Assembly (NCBI GenBank): GCA_948474755.1
Contig: CAOLHI010000076.1
Coordinates: 868,001 to 932,000, forward strand
Origin: Ctenosaura bakeri
Taxonomy: Eukaryota > Chordata > Lepidosauria > Squamata > Iguanidae
Direction: 5' to 3'
Length of the DNA stretch: 64,000 nucleotides
The notes beneath the pieces are model-generated. The model was not told the DNA's origin, ran no database searches, and saw only the letters and a list, made by a program, of their open reading frames with translations. Each line of letters begins with the position of its first letter. Position 1 is the stretch's first letter. A program made the translations under genes and the position numbers. Below, in pieces: positions 56,002-64,000 of this stretch.

Positions 56002-59000
56002 TGAAAGCACATGAAAATATCTTCAGCCAATCTTCACAAGCACTCCAGAACAGCTCAAAATGGCAACATGAAGTGACATAGCATCATTCCCTCCTGCTAT
56101 TTTGGAAGGGACTGCAGAAGAACATGGAAGTATTTAGGCTTGCTCTGCAAGGTGCAGCCTTCAAGAGGCTCTTAGGGGAAGGGAATTGGTCCCTGGCTGG
56201 CACATCAAATTTCCAGTCTTTTAAAATATCTAAAAAGTGAGTAGACACACAGGTCATTGAGTCAGAATCTCCCTCACTATGGTGCAATGTATTCTATTTT
56301 TACTTAACTGACAGCAATTATTTCCAAATTTGCATGGATACATGTGAACTCTTGCATGCAAAAATAGACCCTTCTTTTTGATGACGTGGCCACCCTAAAT
56401 ATCTGCAAGCCCTGACTACAGACATCGATCCCAACTTGTAATTTTGTGTAACATGTTTGTAGTCTACATTGCTAACTTTCTCTATTACTTTGCCATATTA
56501 TAGAAGTCATCTAACCAGATCATAGGGAATTATTTTAATCTAAGTAAATACTGTTTTATTCACAGATGCATCTATAGTTTTTAAAGAATTATGCCGTCTT
56601 TCTTTGTCTAGAAACCTGAACTGCACCTTAATCGGCAGCACAAATTGTCTCTGTTTAAGATGGAAAAAGTCTGTGATAGAAAGGAAGATGATTAGAAAAC
56701 ACAAGATAATCAGTGTCTCCTACAAATTAGGCTAGTGATTGTTTTAAAGAAACAGGATCCACATTCATGTTTCTAAAGGTGGTTTGTCTTTTAATTCCTA
56801 CCTTGATTTTAAGGTTTCTTTTAAGATATTTTGCTAAAATTACTGCAACAATACTAAAGATTAATGCTCAGATAAGGCACAAGTACAGATTCACACAAGA
56901 AAAACTAGACAATATTTATATATTCTAAAGGGAAAAACACGCTGGCATCTCTAAAATCTTAAGGAGTATAATATTTTTATTTCTGATGTGGAAGTCTGGT
57001 TTTGTTATGCAGCTCTTACACTCTATAATCCTACATAAAGAGAGAAAGACACATATCTGCTGCACATGTGTCTATAATATCCATGCTCCTAAACCTTGAA
57101 AACTCTGAACATATTGGGAGGCAAGAAACTGCACAGCCTACGGAAGTTTTGTGGCTGGATCATGCTCATTGAATCTGATAGTGGAAAACAATTGCTTTTG
57201 GCTGTTACCCCACCCAAAGGATTAAAATTGCACAATTTTTATAAGTGGAATATGATTATGATCACCTTTATTATGAGGCAGCCATGAGATTTAGATGACT
57301 CTTTTTCTCTGTCTGTCTGCAGATTCCCCAGATTTTCATGCTTCACTTAAAATCTGAGGACAATGTAATGAGGTAGCTCTTGCTATTGAACTTTTACAGA
57401 TCAGAAGATGCAGGCAGCTATGAAGGCTGCAGAACTCCAGAGGGATGTGCACAGGAAAGCAACTAAGAAGGAACACACAACATCCCCCATTACTTTGCAG
57501 CAAAATGGTAAACTAGTAAAGATATTTAAAAAGATTTTCTGAAGTGCCCACAGAATGCAGCCTGGAGACAGAAGTCCCTGCTTTACAGAGAAATAAATCT
57601 TTGGGAAACTAGAGTTCAGACTTCAATGGAGCTCTTTCCATCACAGATAATTTGGATCAATCACAGATACCACGGGTGGTTGTTTTCATGGCTTCTGAGC
57701 CATGTGATCTTTCTGAATCCAGATTCTGCTGGTGGAGGGGGCTTTCAGTTTCCTACATGGTTACTCATAGTAAAATGCATCACTCTAGTATGTGAAAATG
57801 GAAAATTGATTTCTTTAAAAAAAGAAGTTAGAAGTATAACTTCAGGGCCTGTCCTGAAAACAGTTTGTTGGTGCTATGCTTAGAATTCTTTTTTATAAGG
57901 AAATAGTTTCTTCCACATTTCTCAACAGTAACTACCTTATAGTTATGTTTCAATTACAAATCTAATTTGGCTATAAGCCACTGGTTCACAACAGACAACC
58001 CAAATCTTCCTCCTGTCCAGGTCATCTTCACTTTAATATCCACCACAGATCACAAGACAGTAGCCGGAGGCACAGCAGAAGCCAGCACTCAGATGTCATC
58101 TGCCTCTTCTATAATTTAGTACATACATATAAGTATAAAGCCAATAAAAAAAATTATATTTATGCAACAAAAGGAGGATAGCACTAGTTTATCTTCATTG
58201 TTAAAAAAGAAAAAGAATTAACTTGCTTTCACAAAACTAGTTACTTGCAGGCTCTGAGTGTGACTACTTGTAGGTGTTACCTATATATATAGTGGTGTCA
58301 TTCAGTTGGTTCACACTGGTTCGCCCAAACCAGTAGTTAAAATTTGTTGGGTTTCTGAATCACTGATTGTGGGGATATAAAATGAAAAATTTTACTGCAC
58401 TCTCGCTTTCTTTCCAACCTGTGCACATTTTGATTCATTCCCAAACACACTTTCTGGCAACAGGACCAGCAACAACAGCAGGCCAAAGGTTTTTACAATC
58501 AGCCCCAGCTCTACTGCAATAGCATGTGCTGTCAGGGAAGGCGAAGAAAGAGAAGAAAAGGGAATCAGTAGCCACCTAGTAGGAACCCCCATCAGGGAAC
58601 AAAAGGCAGGCAAGAAAGGAGGGAGAACAACAGAGAGTGAGGGAAGGTCATTCAGAGAACTCCTGGCCTTGATCCCTCCCCTCTGCTGTAGGCAATCATG
58701 CATCCACATAAATTTCTCCAATGGTGAACCACAGAATTGAAAATTTTTGGTTAACATGTACACATTTGGGGGAAAAACAGACAGAACTGGTTGGTAAATA
58801 TACTGAATGAAAATACTGCCTAAATATAAAAAAACTGCAATACAAAATCAGACCAATGACCCATCTAACCTTGTAACCCATCTAACCATTTTTTCAGCTG
58901 TAAGTATGTATGTATACATATGGAACTATATAGACACCACAGAATGCTTCCAAAAAGATCATCCATGATTTATGTGTTCCTAGGCCAATTTTATATATTA

Positions 59001-59097
59001 TTTCTTTTCCAAGTAAAGAGTAAAGTCAAATTATGTCAAGTTATTAGAAGAATGCACACTTTTCCAGCTTTCCCAGTAAAGTGTGCACATATTCATT
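56002..59097. other. Single-copy AT-rich DNA
   Basis: No gene or clear transposon is recognised over 3 kb. The 123-codon minus-strand ORF (58392-58763) has a hydrophobic LLLLLVLLPESVFG-like stretch but no other support. 56540-56700 includes CTTAATCGGCAGCACAAATTG and may be conserved. Confidence 0.45.
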
Positions 59098-59232
59098 TGT
59101 TGTTGTGTGCCTTCAAGTCATTTCCAACTTGCAAACCTATCACAGGGTTTTCTGAGGCTGAAAGTGCATGATGTGCCCCAGGGTTTCCTTGGCTGTGTGG
59201 GGAACTGAACCTTAGTCTCCAGGGTTGTAGCA
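59098..59232 (-). mobile_element. Sauria-type SINE, partial
   Basis: TGTTGTTGTGTGCCTTCAAG, CATTTCCAACTTGCAAACCT, CACAGGGTTTTCTGAGGCTG and GTCTCCAGGGTTGTAGC. Internal deletions; minus strand. Confidence 0.8.
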
Positions 59233-61634
59233 AAAAGGAAAAGCTGAATTACTCCAGTGTCAGCTCAGCTGGCCCTTGAGCATTTTGCCCAGTTAGGATT
59301 TCCTCCCAGTCAAACTTAAAGCAGACTCCTGATATTAATGGGGCAAGTGAGTCATGATGTAACTTGGGGTCTCACTGCTATCAATGAATCTGCTCTAAAT
59401 ACAGGATCCATCCCTGTGTTTTATTCAAAAAGACATTTTGCTAAGTAAAGAAAACTGAGAGATGCTACATTTTGCAACATTGTTCTCTAGCATGTTTGTT
59501 TAACATCTGGGCGAATGCAGATATGATCAAATGGCAGAATTAGTCATACAGCATTATTGAAGGTTCTGTCTGTCTCTTGAGACTTTTTATTTAATGAAAA
59601 ATTATTATCAGCGTTATTGTTGGGGAAAGAAATCTTATAGCAATGAAATGGCTCCAGACATTTTGTTAATGGTATGTAACTGCAAATGCATCTGAACTTC
59701 TTGGGAAAACTTCACTTAGCTAGCATTAACAATGCAAATAAGCCCAGAAGCACAAACCTGCCAAAATGTATACCAATCACTGTTTATAAATGCAAAAAGA
59801 AAATTAGCACATTGAGAAAGGAAAAAACACATTTTGGGGTGTCAACCTTTCTGTAAACCTCTTTTTATCTGCAACAGTTGCTCTTCTCATTTCATTTTAT
59901 TTTATTGGAAGAGGTGCGATGGACACATGGAAGATACTACACCTGGCATTCATTGTGTTGGCTGTTTAGAAGTGCAGGCAGCATCTGTGCTGGGTTCAAC
60001 TGATTTCATCACCTGAGAAGCTTGAAATTAGTCCTTCTCCAACATGTAGTTTGATTAAATCTTTTTTCTCTTTTTGAGAAATGCAAAAAGATATATTTAT
60101 GAGAGTAGTGGGTCTTTTTTATTACAAAGTCAAGATTATATCAAGAGAACCTCTTACACAAATGGCTACTTCATTGGACAAGACAGAAATAATTTTTAAC
60201 ATTTCCAGAATGATAAAATGATATCTCCCCTAACATATACAACAGGACTTCTTCCTGCTTAAGAGCTCCCCATTTTATCATTAGTGTTTATGAATGTATA
60301 TGGCATTGTCACTGTACATGGCAGTAAAATAAACACTCCAGAGACTTTAACTGGTGCAATCAGAAGAGGTCAGTGGACAGAAACAAAGTGATTCCACCCG
60401 GGAAAATGGAAAGAAAATGCGAACATCACCATTAAGTGCCAGTTCCTTCTAGCTCATGGTGATCTGCTTCAGAGAATTCCTTGACTTTCAGAAATAGTTT
60501 TTTGGAAATAGGATGGGGACTGAGATAGGAAGGGAGAACTGAAAAATCCCTCTGTATGAGAGTGTATATTTTCATCCATTTGGCTAAAGGTCCTTTAAAT
60601 CCTGATTGGAGAAATGTTTGTGGTCTGTAGCAGAGGGGAGGGGACAGACAAGGACCAGGAGCTCTCCCTCAATTGTTCTCCCTCCATTTCTCTGCTTCCT
60701 TCTTTCCTGCCTACCTTTCCACCCCCAACATGAACTGTCCCCTCTTCCTCAGAACACACCACTGTGGCAGAACTGCGGCTGGCTGGGAAAGCTTTGGCTA
60801 GCTGCTGGTGCTGCTATTGCCAGAAACGATGGCTGGGAATGAAACAAAGCAACTTCAGTCAGAGTGGGAGGGCACAATAAAACATTTCTGTTTTCTGTCT
60901 CTGAAACAAGCAGTTTGGTGAACCTGACAAATTTTAACCATTGGTTTGGGTGTGATACAGATGAATGACACCACTGCCAAGTCCGTATTTGTAAGCCTAC
61001 CCAAGTCTCTTATCATGAGACCTGCTCTCCAGTACCCTTCACAGATTGTCCATGCACCTTGAGTTGGGAGGGGGGAATTTTTTTCATCTCCTTTGTTGTT
61101 GTTTTTTGTTTTTTGTTTTTTTGTTTGTTTTTTTTCCTGAAGGGGCTCCTGTAGAAAATGGCTTCCAAGACTCTTTGGACAGCCTAGCTCTAATCTAAAC
61201 TGAGCAAGATCCTAAATGTATTTCAGAAAACATAGCTAATCATTTGGTCATTGATAACATTATAGTATGTTACCATTATCAACTTGCTAATATCTCTTCT
61301 TGTTCCATGGTTGAAATAAAGATAAACCATCCAAGAATGCCTCTGGCTTCCTACATTTTTGGCAGAGGTGGCTGGAACTCTTTCACGTGTTTCATTTTGA
61401 GTAGCTGGGAAGTAATCCTCTCAAGCTGTGTACAAGCTCAGAGATGACTGCAGGCCACAACTGGAGGTGGCTTTGAAGTTTTATTACAGTCACATACTCA
61501 GGGCATCTTTTAAATTGAAAATCAGCTTGGTTGTGAGCCTTGGTGCAGGTTGCTGTAGTAGAAACTTCAGGATGTCTCTGACTATACTTGCATTTCTCCT
61601 TTGCCCATTACCTATACGCTACTTTCTTCTGGTT
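59233..61634. other. Mostly single-copy DNA
   Basis: No gene recognised. 59440-59760 reads like conserved non-coding DNA (separate entry). A T/G-rich low-complexity run lies at 61090-61136. Confidence 0.45.
59440..59760. promoter_or_regulatory. Candidate conserved non-coding element
   Basis: A repeat-free block with TTTATTTAATGAAAAATTAT, CAGCGTTATTGTTGGG, GTAACTGCAAATGCATCTGA (an octamer-like ATGCAT core) and TAGCATTAACAATGCAAAT. No ORF of note. Inference from motif density only. Confidence 0.3.
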
Positions 61635-61800
61635 AGCTCAAGGTGGGCTACACGGCTCCTTTTCTTGAACATTATCTTCAAGACAACCTGTGTGGTAGGT
61701 CAGAATGAAAGAGACTGAGTGGACCATGATAGCCCAGTGAGTTTTGTGACTCACTGAGGATCTTCTAAGTTCTAGGTCCAACCACTATACCACACTGTTC
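61635..61800 (-). mobile_element. tRNA-derived SINE, old copy
   Basis: CAAGACAACCTGTGTGGTAG, GATAGCCCAGTGAGTTTTGT and AAGTTCTAGGTCCAACCACT followed by ATACCACACTG form the antisense of an old tRNA-headed SINE (CORE/MIR-like layout with an AACCCTGTGAGGTAGG-type block). It is different from the Sauria-type SINEs. Confidence 0.5.
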
Positions 61801-64000
61801 CTCACAGTTCTTGCAAAAATATTTTTCCTCATATCTTTCTATAAAATCTAGTGGTTGTAGAGATTTATGAGCAGAAGAATCCCTGTGCTTCATAGATTTT
61901 TCTCCAACATTTTACAGACACCTTTCTGGGTTTCCATATTTAACCAACTTTCCTTAGACCAAGCTCTGTGGTCAATCTTATGACTCTAATCACAGGAAAA
62001 TCGGTATTCTACTAAGGAATTAGAAGTTACATGGGAATATTCATTTTCTTATATCTGAAATAAAATATTTCAACTTTCTTTAATAATAAAAAAATAACAA
62101 ACTTGTTGACATTTAAATGAAAGCCATAAAATTATTTTAATACATGGTGAGATTTTATAATGTCTTTAATGGCATGAAACATCCTTCCCTTTTTTCCCCC
62201 TGCAATGAAACAAACAAACAAAAATCTGGCAATTTTCTGATAAAGTCTATAGGTGTACTCTATTTTTCTTAGAGGCAAAATATTTAAACTGTTCCAATAA
62301 TACAGAAGTCAAAATAATTTTAAAAATCAGAAAACTATTGTAAAAGAAAATTCTGCTTACCATAATGAATAAAAATGAAGTGAACTTGTTACTATGTCAC
62401 TGGTACCAGGTCCAAATTTCTTGAATTTATTTCACTAGCCCAGTATAACTTTTTCCCCAGTGCAAATCTGTTATCTTAGGAAACCACCATCTTTGACTAT
62501 ACTTTTGCTGTGCCAGAGAGAGAGAGAGACAGACAAACAGGGGCAGGGGAGAGAACTGAGAGCAATGCTGACATGAGGGAAAGTTACTTTGTGTTTTAGG
62601 GAGGAAGTTAGGTTAATAGCAATGGCAACATTTTATCTGGCCTGTTCCTAATCCTAAAATATTCATCGTGTTCCAATTTTCACAGATACTTGGCCTTGCA
62701 ACTCTGTATCTTTCTCCTCTTCTAAAATAGTTCTTAATTATCAAACACATATAAGAGATCAAGGGCCTAGGGACTTGAACATCCCATGCAATTTGGATAC
62801 AAAGAAATATTACCATATAATGATAAAAAAAAAAAACAGAATCACAGCCATCGAGTAGGTTAAAAAATCCATCAAAGACCTGACCAAACCAAGGCAGGAG
62901 GAATATCCATTCACCAGGTTCCAACAATTGTGTCTATCCATCCAAGACATAGTCTGTGCCATGAGATGACTGCAGCTACATTGTAGAAAAGTCACTGAGA
63001 AACAATAATAGTTCCAATGATGACTCACATAAGTGGGCCAAAACATATGTGGGTGAGAACCGACACTGATGCAAAATATCAACATGACCTGCAGGAGAAA
63101 ACACTTCCTTTTTCCAATTATGTTAAAACTCCTTTGTCTATCAATCTCAAAAGACTATTTGAGCACATAGAGCTCACTGCCCCCTGCTCCACGTCTGGCT
63201 TTTTCTTTCTCATCTGCCCATGATTATATTTTAGGTGTCTCTTTGTCCTCCCTTGCATGGCACTGAGGCTGAGCTTTCAAAAACAGAGAAGAGAAAATCA
63301 CTACAGCAAACAAGATTTCATCCTGCTTCTTCTCACATACAAAAGCCATAGTGATCACATTAGTTATATGCTTTCCAAAAAAAAAATCATCCTGATCACA
63401 GTTGTGATGTAAAAATATTCACAAACATGCCCGTCCTTGATGAGAAAGGATGTCTCTCTTGACCTTTTGAGACACCTCATCAGAAACACTCCACTATCAA
63501 ACACCATGACATTTTTTTTGTCTTTGTACAGCAGCAGAAAAAATAGCATTTATTTTGGCAGGGGCAAAATTTGTTGCATTTTGTGCAAAACATTGCATTC
63601 CTCACAAAAGTTCTGTTTTCCTCAAAAAACTATGTTTTTCACAGAAAAACTTCCTGAAATGTTCACCAAAAAGTCATGAAATCTGAAAAAAAAAATATCA
63701 TTATCTCACCAAATGATCAAAAACCTTTTGAAAATATTTGTTCTTGTCTGTGAGAACAAGATAAAAATTTACATCCCTTTGAAACCATAACATTGAATAC
63801 ATAATCACAGCAAGGTTGGAGAATGCATTTATGGATACAGATGCTGAATTTCTTGTTATGGTTATACACTATTGCTACTTGCTGGAACTATCTATACATA
63901 GTTTAAGTACATCATTCAAAGACAACTAAAAAAAACAAGAAACGACAGTATGTGCATCAGTTATGAGAGACAAGCAACATTGTGAAGGAAGGAAGATTAC
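61801..64000. other. Single-copy AT-rich DNA
   Basis: No gene or transposon recognised up to the window edge. A short GA run lies at 62515-62530 and an A run at 62824. Confidence 0.45.

Noticed and set aside
58392..58763. 123-codon minus-strand ORF with a hydrophobic stretch
   Set aside because: No recognised domain, no splice or promoter context, and a length expected by chance in 64 kb.

Overview
The window looks like a gene-free stretch of a squamate reptile nuclear genome, most likely a lizard. It is AT-rich, has no open reading frame that resembles a host protein, and shows no convincing exon, tRNA or rRNA gene. The repeats point to Squamata: tRNA-headed SINEs with a BovB-type tail (Sauria SINE class), 5S-rRNA-headed SINEs, L2-like, CR1-like and BovB LINE remnants, a SPIN-like hAT element, Tigger-like elements, and many fold-back MITEs. 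The species cannot be fixed from sequence alone, and all family names are from motif recognition without a database search.

Layout. 1-3.8 kb is mostly single-copy. 3.8-11.8 kb holds fold-back MITEs, SINEs, a possible old LTR and a Tigger-like element with a MITE nested in its terminus. 11.8-15.7 kb is mostly unique. 15.7-18.8 kb has a solo LTR, a second LTR-like remnant and a SINE pair. 19.4-23.5 kb has three GGCC-ended DNA elements. 23.5-27.1 kb is largely unique. 27.1-35.9 kb has 5S SINEs, a 78-bp tandem duplication, a SPIN-like element carrying a GC-rich core, and MITEs. 35.2-46.1 kb is the densest repeat zone: L2 LINEs, LTRs, MITEs, an inverted minisatellite and a BovB end. 48.2-51.2 kb has a solo LTR, two inverted Tigger-like copies, and a CR1 fragment split by a 566-bp GC-rich element. 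51-64 kb is mostly unique, with one GC-rich DNA element at 55.2-55.6 kb and several stretches that read like conserved non-coding DNA.

Two patterns stand out. First, a DNA transposon group with ends GGCC(A/C)TTT(C/T)(C/T)GCA and 3-bp target duplications (TTA, TAA, TGA, AAT, ATG) recurs at least a dozen times with very different interiors: 120-200 bp palindromes, GC-rich bodies of 215-566 bp, and a 428-bp non-palindromic body. This suggests one PIF/Harbinger-like transposase mobilising several unrelated interiors; no transposase is present here. Second, four solo LTRs of one family (TGTTACC...GGTAACA) occur within 33 kb, three with exact 4-bp target duplications.

There is no operon or pathway to describe. 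The unique stretches may be intergenic or intronic, and regulatory function is only inferred.
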